A stretch of 64,000 bases of DNA from JAGLOK01 sp963676355 (GTDB lineage: Bacteria > Bacillota > Clostridia > Christensenellales > UMGS416), in assembly GCA_963676355.1 (NCBI GenBank), contig OY781093.1:62001-126000 (forward strand), given 5' to 3'. The translations under genes and the position numbers were made by a program. Position 1 is the stretch's first letter, and each line of letters starts with the position of its first letter. The notes beneath the pieces were generated by a model, which saw only the letters and a list, made by a program, of their open reading frames with translations, was not told the DNA's origin and did no database searches. Shown here piece by piece: positions 18,788 through 26,051 of this stretch.

Positions 18788-18907
18788 TTAAGTTGCTCGG
18801 AAGAGCAATTTTCTATTCAATTTTGCGTGCATAAACCAGAAGCTAAAAAAGTAATAGCTTCCGTTAAAATAGTTGTATTCAAAATTGAAGTTTAGTTTCT
18901 TTGTCAT
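18788..18907 (-). CDS. Aromatic-rich leader peptide of the aro operon (39 residues, Phe-rich)
   Basis: A short ORF reading MTKKLNFNFEYNYFNGSYYF at its start and FSFWFMHAKLNRKLLFRAT at its end. It holds 8 Phe, 4 Tyr and 1 Trp in 39 residues, mostly in positions 7-25. A TTACCTT complement (AAGGTAA) ribosome site lies six bases before the ATG, and a sigma-A promoter lies just upstream. The stop codon at 18788 sits just past the antiterminator strand. A ribosome that finishes translation would therefore cover that strand and allow the terminator, while one stalled at Phe/Tyr codons would leave it free. This is the logic of trp/phe-type attenuation. No homologue was recognised; the role is inferred from position, composition and RNA pairing. 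Confidence 0.85.
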   Translation of the reverse strand: MTKKLNFNFEYNYFNGSYYFFSFWFMHAKLNRKLLFRAT

Positions 18908-18932
18908 AACTTACCTTGTTTTCGTTTCCCTT

Positions 18933-18961
18933 ATTATAAGGACAGCTCCACACAAAGTCAA
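18933..18961 (-). promoter_or_regulatory. Sigma-A promoter of the aro operon
   Basis: On the minus strand, TTGACT (complement of 18956-18961), a 17-base spacer, then TATAAT (complement of 18933-18938). Transcription would start about 20 bases before the leader peptide. Confidence 0.85.
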
Positions 18962-18986
18962 CTTAAATTTTGAACATCAAACTGAT

Positions 18987-20006
18987 TTAGCGGATGATTT
19001 TCTTGCCTTTAATCTTAGCTAGTTGTTCCAGTTCATCCATCATCGCTGTAAACTTCTTAGGCTTTAGCGACTGTCCGCCATCGCTCATTGCACGCTCTGG
19101 ATTATCATGAACCTCAACCGTAATGCCGTCTGCTCCTGCAACAACCGCACACTCTGACAAAGGTTTTACCAGCCACCATGCGCCTCCTGCATGCGAAGGA
19201 TCAACTACTACTGGAAGATGGCTCAGCTTTTTAACAACAGGCACAGAGCTTATGTCAAGTGTGTTTCGTGTAAAGTTTTCAAATGTGCGTATTCCACGCT
19301 CACAGAGTATAACGTTCGGATTGCCCTCGGACATAATGTATTCCGCACTCATTAGCCACTCTTCGATAGTAGCTACCATTCCACGCTTTAAGAGTATCGG
19401 TGTTTTCACTTTGCCCAGCTCTTTTAGCAGCTGAAAGTTTTGCATGTTGCGAGCACCCACCTGAATAATGTCCACATTTTCTACGAATAAATCAAGCATA
19501 TCAGCAGATAGTATCTCGGTTACTATAGGTAACCCCGTCTCTTTTTTTGCAGTGTTTAGGTATCTTATGCCCTCAGCACCCAGTCCCTGAAAGCTGTATG
19601 GAGATGTTCTTGGCTTAAATGCACCGCCGCGCAGAAAAGTTGCTCCAGCTTCTTTTACAAGCTTTGCAATGCTTACTATCTGCTCTTCACTTTCAACAGC
19701 GCAAGGCCCAGCGATTACAATAAACTCATCGCCGCCTATTTTGTGTCCTGCCACATCTATTATGGTGTCTTCTGGGTGAAACAATCTGTTTGCGCGTTTA
19801 TACGGTTCTTGAACACGTATTATTTTGTGTACTATTTCGCTTGCTTGGATAATTGATTTGTCAATTTTTGATGTGTCTCCGATAAGATGCAGCACAGAGT
19901 GCTCCGTGCCGTCGCTGCGCATTACTTCCACTCCCATTTCACCAATAATATCCGAAAGATGCTCAACCTTATCCGAAGCCGAATTTGGCTTCAACATGAT
20001 AATCAT
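18987..20006 (-). CDS. aroF: DAHP synthase, second paralogue with its own leader
   Basis: Same reaction and same domain order as its neighbour: an N-terminal ferredoxin-like domain (MIIMLKPNSASDKVEHL) and a barrel with AGPCAVES, GGAFKPRTSPYSFQG, GARNMQNF and DPSHAGG. The catalytic barrels are nearly identical. Differences cluster in the first 70 residues, where feedback binding would occur, and at the C-terminus. GGAAGG precedes the ATG. The aro operon promoter follows immediately downstream, so this gene probably forms its own unit. Its leader is Tyr-rich, which suggests a Tyr-responsive isozyme. Confidence 0.94.
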   Translation of the reverse strand: MIIMLKPNSASDKVEHLSDIIGEMGVEVMRSDGTEHSVLHLIGDTSKIDKSIIQASEIVHKIIRVQEPYKRANRLFHPEDTIIDVAGHKIGGDEFIVIAGPCAVESEEQIVSIAKLVKEAGATFLRGGAFKPRTSPYSFQGLGAEGIRYLNTAKKETGLPIVTEILSADMLDLFVENVDIIQVGARNMQNFQLLKELGKVKTPILLKRGMVATIEEWLMSAEYIMSEGNPNVILCERGIRTFENFTRNTLDISSVPVVKKLSHLPVVVDPSHAGGAWWLVKPLSECAVVAGADGITVEVHDNPERAMSDGGQSLKPKKFTAMMDELEQLAKIKGKKIIR

Positions 20007-20059
20007 AATTTTCCTTCCATTCTACAGTCGTTACAGTTCAAAGATTCAGTTTAATATAT

Positions 20060-20091
20060 AAAAAAGGAAACCCGCTTATCCGAGTTTCCTT
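20060..20091 (-). terminator. Attenuator terminator ahead of the second DAHP synthase
   Basis: On the minus strand the stem AAGGAAAC/GTTTCCTT is extended by two further pairs after one mismatch and is followed by a T-run. A competing antiterminator exists. CTTATCCG after the leader stop (complement of 20118-20125) is the exact complement of CGGATAAG in the terminator (complement of 20075-20082), with three more pairs possible at one end. Confidence 0.83.
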
Positions 20092-20127
20092 CTTCTAATA
20101 ATAGATTTATGTTTACCCGGATAAGGT

Positions 20128-20220
20128 TTAGCTGATTTTTTTTACATATTCATAACGGCCGTTAAAATAATAGCGGCTAAATGAATAATAATACAAGCTA
20201 AAGTTTTTTGCCTTACTCAT
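20128..20220 (-). CDS. Aromatic-rich leader peptide (30 residues, Tyr-rich)
   Basis: Begins MSKAKNFSLYYYSFSRYYF and ends NGRYEYVKKIS: 7 Tyr and 3 Phe in 30 residues, including YYY and YY runs. GGAGA lies five bases before the ATG, behind a near-perfect sigma-A promoter. The stop codon is three bases before the antiterminator strand, so a terminating ribosome would mask it. Stalling at the Tyr cluster would expose it and allow read-through into the DAHP synthase gene. A longer in-frame ORF begins at 20310, but its upstream start lies ahead of the promoter and is unlikely to be used. Confidence 0.85.
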   Translation of the reverse strand: MSKAKNFSLYYYSFSRYYFNGRYEYVKKIS

Positions 20221-20244
20221 GGGTTTCTCCAAACATTTTTTATA

Positions 20245-20273
20245 ATTATATGAGTTAAATGCACAGTTGTCAA
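20245..20273 (-). promoter_or_regulatory. Sigma-A promoter of the second DAHP synthase
   Basis: Consensus TTGACA (complement of 20268-20273), a 17-base spacer and consensus TATAAT (complement of 20245-20250), about 25 bases before the leader peptide start. Confidence 0.9.
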
Positions 20274-20321
20274 ATAAATAAAACTTTCGTATACACAATA
20301 ACTTAATCAATTTAAGCTAAG

Positions 20322-20930
20322 TTATTTTGGAATAATGCTTACAAGACCCGATGAATTTCTACCCTTCTGATTCCACACTTTCTCAAAATCCAAGTCAAAT
20401 ATTTTGCCCCATGTAGTCATAACTATCTGCTTTTTTTCTTCCTTATAGCCGATTACAACCATCCAATGCCAAGTAAATTCTTCAAGTTCCGGGGCAGGAT
20501 TTTTAAGGATTAAAAGCGCAAGCGGCAATCCTTTGTCGATTGAGTTTCTAATCTTTTCATAGGCTTCATCAGCGCTTAGTTTTTTGCTTATTATCTCCGT
20601 ATCAAGCGCTACTTTTCGACTCTCTGCAAATCTTTTCACTTCACATGCGAAATAAGTTTTTGATGTTAGGCCGTTTATACCCGGCTTAACAAATTCACGA
20701 ACCTCACCCATGTGGAGCACAAATTCTTCTTTTTGAAGCGGAAAATTATACTTATATAAAGCTCTTAAGCTTTCTTTATACTCGGCAAGATGTGCCAGTA
20801 TAGTTGCTGCCACCGTCGGGCCGCAGCCGGAGAGACTGTGCCATTTTGCTTTATACCAGTGCTGGTCACCACCAAAGTGCTTTTGGTCTTCATCCAATAT
20901 ACATGAAAGCTCAAGCTGTTTTTCGCCCAT
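20322..20930 (-). CDS. C39-like papain-fold protein, putative
   Basis: A cytoplasmic-looking protein of about 202 residues with no signal peptide. LSGCGPTVAATILAHL near residue 30 and FTWHWMVVIGYKEEKKQIV near residue 165 resemble the Cys and His segments of C39-like papain-fold peptidases. Catalytic activity is inferred, not shown. I choose ATG at 20930 because AAGGAGG sits seven bases upstream, overlapping the stop codon of the esterase gene; GTG at 20936 is too close to it. It is co-transcribed with that lipoprotein. The substrate is unknown. Confidence 0.6.
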   Translation of the reverse strand: MGEKQLELSCILDEDQKHFGGDQHWYKAKWHSLSGCGPTVAATILAHLAEYKESLRALYKYNFPLQKEEFVLHMGEVREFVKPGINGLTSKTYFACEVKRFAESRKVALDTEIISKKLSADEAYEKIRNSIDKGLPLALLILKNPAPELEEFTWHWMVVIGYKEEKKQIVMTTWGKIFDLDFEKVWNQKGRNSSGLVSIIPK

Positions 20931-20942
20931 ATCCACACCTCC

Positions 20943-21809
20943 TTATTGAGGTTTATTTTCTGTTCCTGCATAAAATAAAAGGTAGTCTTCCATATTTTCA
21001 TTGCAGCTTTGCCTGCTGTGAGATAGAGACATCACATGATATTCGGACGACATTCCCTTGCCCGACAACAGGTCATATAAATATTTTACACCGGCTGAGC
21101 CTCCCGATTCAACATCAAGAAATATTTTAAGGGCAGAGTCATCAAAATTCTCCGCTATTTTTATCGGGTCTCTTTCCTGCCTTATATCATCGGTCGGATA
21201 TAAAAAGTCTGTTACTGTAGTATCCGGAAAGCTTTCGATAAAAAGCGACGGGCTATGCCCTCCCGCTTTGGAAAACATATCAGAATTCCTCATTGCTATG
21301 TGCAGCGCGGCAAAGCCTCCCATGGAGTATCCGCCTACATATCTTGCTTTTTTTTCGGATATAGTATTATAATTTTGATCAATATACGGAACTATCTCAT
21401 TTATAAAATAGTCCTCGTACATCCCTTTATCAAAGAGCTTCCCGCTTTCAGTCTCTACTGTTTCTACTTTTTCTGCACTGTTTATACCAAAGCTGCGGTC
21501 AACATCGACAGCCACGATTATTATAGGCTCAATCAAACCCGCCTCTATCATAGCTTCTGCTTTTTCTGCTATATCATATTGATCCATAATTGTATACACA
21601 CTTCCGCCATAGTCGGGGAAAAAGTATAACACAGGGTATCTTTCGCCGTCCTCATACCCCTGTGGGGTATATACTTTGAGCAGCATCTGTTTGCCAAGTA
21701 TTTCACTTGCAAAATCTATATCGGTGATTTGCACTTCCGATTCAACTTTTGAACAGGATACAAAAAATATAAGCATTACTATGCATAAAAATAATATAGA
21801 TTTTTTCAC
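20943..21809 (-). CDS. Lipoprotein esterase (alpha/beta hydrolase, esterase D-like)
   Basis: Begins with a lipoprotein signal (MKKSILFLCIVMLIFFVSC), the acylated Cys being about residue 19, so it is anchored outside the membrane. The alpha/beta hydrolase body has YPVLYFFPDYGG after the first strand and the nucleophile elbow GGYSMGGFAAL near residue 160. A candidate Asp lies in FLDVESGGS and a candidate His in SLSHSRQS. It resembles the putative esterase family that includes feruloyl esterases and esterase D. Substrate is unknown. The C39-like gene follows in the same transcript. Confidence 0.82.
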   Translation of the reverse strand: MKKSILFLCIVMLIFFVSCSKVESEVQITDIDFASEILGKQMLLKVYTPQGYEDGERYPVLYFFPDYGGSVYTIMDQYDIAEKAEAMIEAGLIEPIIIVAVDVDRSFGINSAEKVETVETESGKLFDKGMYEDYFINEIVPYIDQNYNTISEKKARYVGGYSMGGFAALHIAMRNSDMFSKAGGHSPSLFIESFPDTTVTDFLYPTDDIRQERDPIKIAENFDDSALKIFLDVESGGSAGVKYLYDLLSGKGMSSEYHVMSLSHSRQSCNENMEDYLLFYAGTENKPQ

Positions 21810-22013
21810 TAAGCATTACCAACAAATACGTCAATATTTTTACTTCGAAGTTTATATTATTATATCACAAATCATATGTAGCCGCCGTTTAACTCGCAAT
21901 CAAAATAAATCAGAAGAGTAAGCTTACCAAGAAAGCTGCAGGCAGCAAAGCGCTGATCGCGCTATCCATGGATTCTTATGTCGGGCTTAAGTATTCAACT
22001 TAGCATCCCAGTT

Positions 22014-22418
22014 TTATTTTTTTAACAGGCCATATAAAACTTGAATCACTAAACTTATGCCTATTCCAACAACTGCACCCGCCATGATTATAAAAACACT
22101 CTCATCCACGCGAAATCTATTTGCAGTAAAAGACCATATTCCCGCAATGGTTGAAAATATTATTGCACATCCCAAGTATAGCGAATAAATCATTTTTTTG
22201 TTGTTTGTAACTGAAACGGACTCCGTTCCCTTAATGATATAATCTGTAGTAACGTCAAAAAGCTCACTGATGGTAATAATCTTTTCTACATCCGGTAGGC
22301 TTTGCTCGCTTTCCCATTTTGAAACCGCTTGTCTTGATACACCAATTTTATCTGCCAATTCTTCTTGCGAAAGCCCTTTTTGTTTTCGCAAATATTGGAT
22401 TCTATCTGCCATATTCAT
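22014..22418 (-). CDS. XRE-family regulator with membrane tail
   Basis: An N-terminal helix-turn-helix (LSQEELADKIGVSRQAVSKW, residues about 16-35) is followed by DVTTDYIIKG. Two membrane helices fill the C-terminal half (about 75-97 and 107-131). Such membrane-tethered XRE proteins are common in Firmicutes and often repress nearby genes, but no target is evident here. A TTGCAATTGCAA palindrome lies about 90 bases upstream (22509-22520). Confidence 0.85.
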   Translation of the reverse strand: MNMADRIQYLRKQKGLSQEELADKIGVSRQAVSKWESEQSLPDVEKIITISELFDVTTDYIIKGTESVSVTNNKKMIYSLYLGCAIIFSTIAGIWSFTANRFRVDESVFIIMAGAVVGIGISLVIQVLYGLLKK

Positions 22419-22605
22419 TGTCGTGACCTCTTTCTTTTATGGATTAATTATAACAAAATCGCCGGTTGCATAACCACCATTTAAACATGGATATATGTCA
22501 ACCGTAAGTTGCAATTGCAATTATATCACCCAAATCAAGTTTGAAACTTAAAAAATCTGAAACCTATAATCAAGAAGCATACTGCCAAATGTTCAACCTC
22601 CACAT

Positions 22606-22636
22606 AAAAGCGGACTCCCAAAGGGAATCCGCTTTT
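22606..22636 (-). terminator. Terminator of tRNA-Arg
   Basis: A stem of 14 positions with one mismatch (AAAAGCGGACTCCC against GGGAATCCGCTTTT) with a three-base loop, starting three bases after the tRNA CCA end. Confidence 0.8.
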
Positions 22637-22638
22637 GA

Positions 22639-22715
22639 TGGCGTACCCGAAAGGATTTGAACCTTCGACCTCATGCTCCGGAGGCATGCGCTCTATCCAA
22701 CTGAGCTACGGGTAC
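22639..22715 (-). tRNA. tRNA-Arg (anticodon CCG)
   Basis: A 77-base cloverleaf with encoded CCA. Acceptor stem GTACCCG/CGGGTAC, D stem GCTC/GAGC, anticodon loop CTCCGGA giving CCG, and T arm GAAGG-TTCGAAT-CCTTT. It reads CGG codons. A degenerate copy of its 5' part lies 140 bases upstream. Confidence 0.95.
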
Positions 22716-22799
22716 ATAAATAATAAATTTTTCTCACTACTCAGTTGTCTACCCTCTGTTCGAAATAGGTCTTATATCTCCATTACTGTCGCTATTCTC

Positions 22800-22877
22800 C
22801 CTTTCTCACAGAAACTCGAATTCCTTTAATCATCCACAGGATGCAGTCATTCTCGTTTCCAACTGAGCTACGGGTAC
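22800..22877 (-). pseudogene. Degenerate tRNA-Arg copy
   Basis: The first 20 bases of the tRNA-Arg gene (complement of 22696-22715) recur exactly at the complement of 22858-22877. Downstream, a GAG that could close the D stem and a TTCGAGT T-loop with a four-of-five-pair stem are still recognisable, but the 3' acceptor strand does not match GTACCCG. It is therefore a decayed tRNA duplicate rather than a working gene. Confidence 0.55.
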
Positions 22878-22934
22878 TTATTTAGATTAATTTACTTTCT
22901 GAATTATAGAGAAAACAAATAATGCTGTCAAATA

Positions 22935-23675
22935 TTAAAAGCTTACCATAGTTGCAAGCTCATTCAAACTCACATCATAAAGCTTGGCAAGTTCATCTTT
23001 TGTGATGTCTGCTGCTTTGCATATTCTTTTTATCTTACCATCTTTTAAAAGCACAAGTTTATCCGAATACTGCATGGCAAGATTAATGTCATGAAGCACA
23101 CAAATTGCAGTATGCCCCTTCTCTGCTCGTTTTTTAATCGTATTTAATATGTCATATCTGTGGCGTATATCCAAATGATTAACAGGTTCGTCAAGCATAA
23201 GCACATCGCTTTGCTGGCAAAGCGCACGTGCCAACGACACACGCTGAAGCTCGCCGCCAGAAATCCTATTAACCGCTTCTTCTGCCAGATGCTTAATACC
23301 CATAACATGAAGGAAATGCTTTATTATCTCCACATCTTCCCTGTTCATAGATTCAAGCCTTTTTTTGTAGGCATATCGCCCCATTGCAACAACATCAAAC
23401 ACACTATAGCCAAAGGGAGCGCTAACAAATTGACGCACAACAGCAATCCTTTTTGCACGAGCTTTATGTTTCATCGAATGAATATCATGGCCTTCAAGCA
23501 ATACATTACCACTCTGAGGTTTTATCACGCCTGAAATAATGTTTAGCAGCGTGGATTTGCCCGAACCATTCGGACCCAAAAAAACGGTAACCTCGCCGCT
23601 TTTGATTTCCGCACTTAAATCAGAGATTGAAAAACGCTCTCCGTATGAATATGTCACATCGTTTATGCTAATCAT
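22935..23675 (-). CDS. FecCD-type ABC importer, ATP-binding protein
   Basis: ATPase subunit of a type II importer for iron-siderophore, haem or cobalamin. Walker A is GPNGSGKST (about residues 36-44), the signature is ISGGELQRV, Walker B is VLMLDEPVNHLD, and the switch His is in VLHDINLA. 246 residues, typical of FecE/BtuD proteins. It overlaps the permease gene by eight bases. The substrate cannot be decided from sequence. Confidence 0.93.
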   Translation of the reverse strand: MISINDVTYSYGERFSISDLSAEIKSGEVTVFLGPNGSGKSTLLNIISGVIKPQSGNVLLEGHDIHSMKHKARAKRIAVVRQFVSAPFGYSVFDVVAMGRYAYKKRLESMNREDVEIIKHFLHVMGIKHLAEEAVNRISGGELQRVSLARALCQQSDVLMLDEPVNHLDIRHRYDILNTIKKRAEKGHTAICVLHDINLAMQYSDKLVLLKDGKIKRICKAADITKDELAKLYDVSLNELATMVSF

Positions 23676-24693
23676 TTTTCACGCTTCTTTTCAATATATA
23701 TATAAAGAAAGGAGCACCAACCATCGCAGTTAATATGCCAACAGGCATCTCAAGCGGTGCTATAACAATTCTCGCCAGAGTGTCCATCACAAGCAAAAAG
23801 ACAGCCCCCAGCAAAGCACTAAGCGGCAAAAGCCTTATATGCTTTGGTCCAAATATCATTCTTATCGCATGAGGTATCATAAGCCCCACAAATCCAATTA
23901 TTCCGCTTCCCGCAACAACCGCCGCTGTGCCTACTGCCGCAAGCAGCATAATTATGTTTCTGGAAAACGAAACATTAACTCCGCCTTCAGCTGCCCACAC
24001 CTCGCCTTGCGACAGCATATCCAGCTCTTTTGAAAACAAAGTAATTCCCAACATAGAAATAAAGCCTAAAGGCGCAGTGTATATAAGCTGTTTAAAGTTT
24101 GAAAAGCTAAGCGAGCCCATGGTCCAGAAAATTATGCTTTCAGCTTTTTCATGGTCTAATCGCATGACAAGCAATATCCCTGCATTCATAAAAACACCCA
24201 CTGCAATTCCCGAAAGAAGTAATGAAATGTTTGAAACTTTGCCTCCGGACTTTGCAAGAAATGCCACCAAGAATATGCTTAAAATGCCCATTACAAAGGC
24301 CATCATTGTAATCCCGCCCACGCCTAGAATGCTTCCTGAAAGTCCCAAGACTATTGCAATAGCTGCCCCCAGCCCCGCGCCGGATGACACGCCAAGTATG
24401 TGCGGATCACAAAGCGGGTTTTTAAACAATCCCTGAAGTGCCGCTCCGCATACAGCCAACACTGAGCCTGTAAGCATGCTCATAAGTATTCTTGGGAGGC
24501 GAATTTTCCATATGATAACCGAACCTTTTGCGCCTGAATTAAACACCGCATTTAGGCTTTCTCTAAAATTAAGTCCAGCCCCGGTAAGCAACGAAAGCCC
24601 TGTCGCAATGACAAGGGCAATCGTTAGTATTATAATTCCTAACAGGAATTTTTTTTGAGATCTGATGGTGATAAAATATCCTCCGAAAATCAA
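23668..24693 (-). CDS. FecCD/BtuC-family permease
   Basis: Membrane subunit of the importer, about 335 residues with nine or ten helices. The conserved coupling segment GAALQGLFKNPLCDPHILG lies near residue 83. The start is unclear. The TTG at 24693 has no ribosome site before it. A strong GGAGG lies inside the first codons, and seven bases after it the in-frame codon is ATC, not a usual start. Initiation at TTG or at a non-standard codon must be tested. It follows the binding-protein gene by 17 bases. Confidence 0.9.
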   Translation of the reverse strand: MIFGGYFITIRSQKKFLLGIIILTIALVIATGLSLLTGAGLNFRESLNAVFNSGAKGSVIIWKIRLPRILMSMLTGSVLAVCGAALQGLFKNPLCDPHILGVSSGAGLGAAIAIVLGLSGSILGVGGITMMAFVMGILSIFLVAFLAKSGGKVSNISLLLSGIAVGVFMNAGILLVMRLDHEKAESIIFWTMGSLSFSNFKQLIYTAPLGFISMLGITLFSKELDMLSQGEVWAAEGGVNVSFSRNIIMLLAAVGTAAVVAGSGIIGFVGLMIPHAIRMIFGPKHIRLLPLSALLGAVFLLVMDTLARIVIAPLEMPVGILTAMVGAPFFIYILKRSVKND

Positions 24694-24710
24694 TTCTATT
24701 ATATTATATA

Positions 24711-25751
24711 CTAATTTCCGTAGATTGCATTATAGATTTCTTCGAGTCCATCCACAATACGCACAGAAGGTCTTTCAGTTAAGCTTCCGTTCACCATAAC
24801 AACATTTCCTTCTTTGCATGCTGTAAGCTCTTTATATCCTTCCAATGCGCATAAATCTTCTATTGTAAGATATGCCATGTTTGAAAGAAGCAAAAGGCCT
24901 GGATCTTCAGCCACTAAAGTTTCAAGCGAGAAATCCATCCATGCAGCAGAAGGTTCTATGTCTGTTATAACTTCTACATTAAGCATTGCAAACATATCGT
25001 TAATAAGTGATCCTGGGCCGGATGTCCAGTTTCCATACTCCCCAGCACTTAAAACGTAATATGCTGTTATAGCCTCACCGTCATATTCTTGGGCCATAGC
25101 AACTACTTGGGCTTCTTTTTCTTTCATCTCAGCAATAACTTCTTCAGCTTTTTCTGATGTAAGAGTTAAGTCTCCCATAAGTTTTATGCTTGCATAAATT
25201 TCTTCATAAGTTGTAGCTTCCACTGCCGCAACATTTAATCCCACATCCCTAAGCTGAGCCACTGCATCTGCCTGCAGCTTGTTGCCTGCAAAGACGATGT
25301 CCGGTTCAAGTGCTAAAATAGCTTCCACGTTTGGACCGCTAAAATCGCCCACTTTTTCTATCTCAAGCGCTGCTTCAGGATAATCTGAAGATGCATCCAC
25401 ACCAACAACATATTCGCCCAAGCCTAAAGCAAAAAGCATTTCTGTGTTTGAAGGTGTAAGGGATACGATTTTCATCGGTGCCTGCTCTGGGATTGTAAGC
25501 TCATTTCCCAAAACATCGATGATAGTCACTTCGCCTGTCTGCTCATCTTCTTCGTTAACAATGTCTTTTGATGGAGGTTGTGTAGCTTCCGGCTCCTCAG
25601 TCGGTTCCTCTGTTGGTTCTTCTGTTGCCAAAACTTCTTCAGTTGCGTTAGCTTCTTGATTTTCAATAGGTTCTTCTTGTTTTACACATCCAATAAACAA
25701 TGAAGCTGCGATAGCTAAAACAAGCATTAAGATGGTTAATCTTCTTTTCAT
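24711..25751 (-). CDS. Substrate-binding lipoprotein of FecCD-type importer
   Basis: A lipoprotein signal MKRRLTILMLVLAIAASLF ends at IGC (about residue 22). A linker rich in Glu, Pro and Thr follows, with repeated EEPT units. The helical-backbone binding protein fold then begins with IVSLTPSNTEMLFALGLG and includes GPNVEAILALEPDIVFAG, as in BtuF/FhuD. I place the start at 25751, where AGGAGA lies eight bases upstream; longer in-frame extensions run back to 25826 but have no site. It is the first gene of the importer operon. The substrate (B12, haem or siderophore) is not determined. Confidence 0.9.
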   Translation of the reverse strand: MKRRLTILMLVLAIAASLFIGCVKQEEPIENQEANATEEVLATEEPTEEPTEEPEATQPPSKDIVNEEDEQTGEVTIIDVLGNELTIPEQAPMKIVSLTPSNTEMLFALGLGEYVVGVDASSDYPEAALEIEKVGDFSGPNVEAILALEPDIVFAGNKLQADAVAQLRDVGLNVAAVEATTYEEIYASIKLMGDLTLTSEKAEEVIAEMKEKEAQVVAMAQEYDGEAITAYYVLSAGEYGNWTSGPGSLINDMFAMLNVEVITDIEPSAAWMDFSLETLVAEDPGLLLLSNMAYLTIEDLCALEGYKELTACKEGNVVMVNGSLTERPSVRIVDGLEEIYNAIYGN

Positions 25752-26051
25752 ATATAATCTCCTAAATTTCGTGGAAGGAATCGAACCTCCCATCTCTTTA
25801 ACACAAAACTTTGGACTTATGTCCAAATTCGTTTGAATTATACATGACTACCGTTGGGATGTCTATGAAAGGCTGAATGTTGGTAATAATTTAATAATAA
25901 TAGCTAATTAGTTATAATTTGTTGTTATATTATGATTTTTTATGATTTTCGTGACATCATTTTTATGATTATTTTTACTTTTGTAAATAATATGCTCTTA
26001 CAAACAAATAAGCAGCCAACTCAGTTCATCCTACTGCTATGCTATTATTGT
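25752..26051. other. 300-base gap upstream of the importer operon
   Basis: AT-rich. On the minus strand it holds a perfect hairpin (TTTGGAC/GTCCAAA, 25810-25827). Nearer the binding-protein start is a tRNA T-arm-like piece (GGAGG, TTCGATT, CCTTC, at about 25772-25795). I see no cobalamin riboswitch box and no Fur-like 19-bp palindrome. The rest contains no ORF I can support. Confidence 0.4.

Noticed and set aside
18701..18986. T-box riboswitch ahead of the aro operon
   Set aside because: No T-box sequence (AGGGTGGNACCGCG-like) or specifier loop is visible; the leader ORF with aromatic codons and alternative hairpins explains the region better.
22635..22829. A 64-codon plus-strand frame across tRNA-Arg
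   Set aside because: It is an open frame through the antisense of the tRNA (giving GFEPSTSCSGG), a common artefact at tRNA genes.
25752..26051. Cobalamin riboswitch ahead of the ABC importer
   Set aside because: No B12-box-like GCCACTG sequence or long conserved fold was seen in the 300-base gap.
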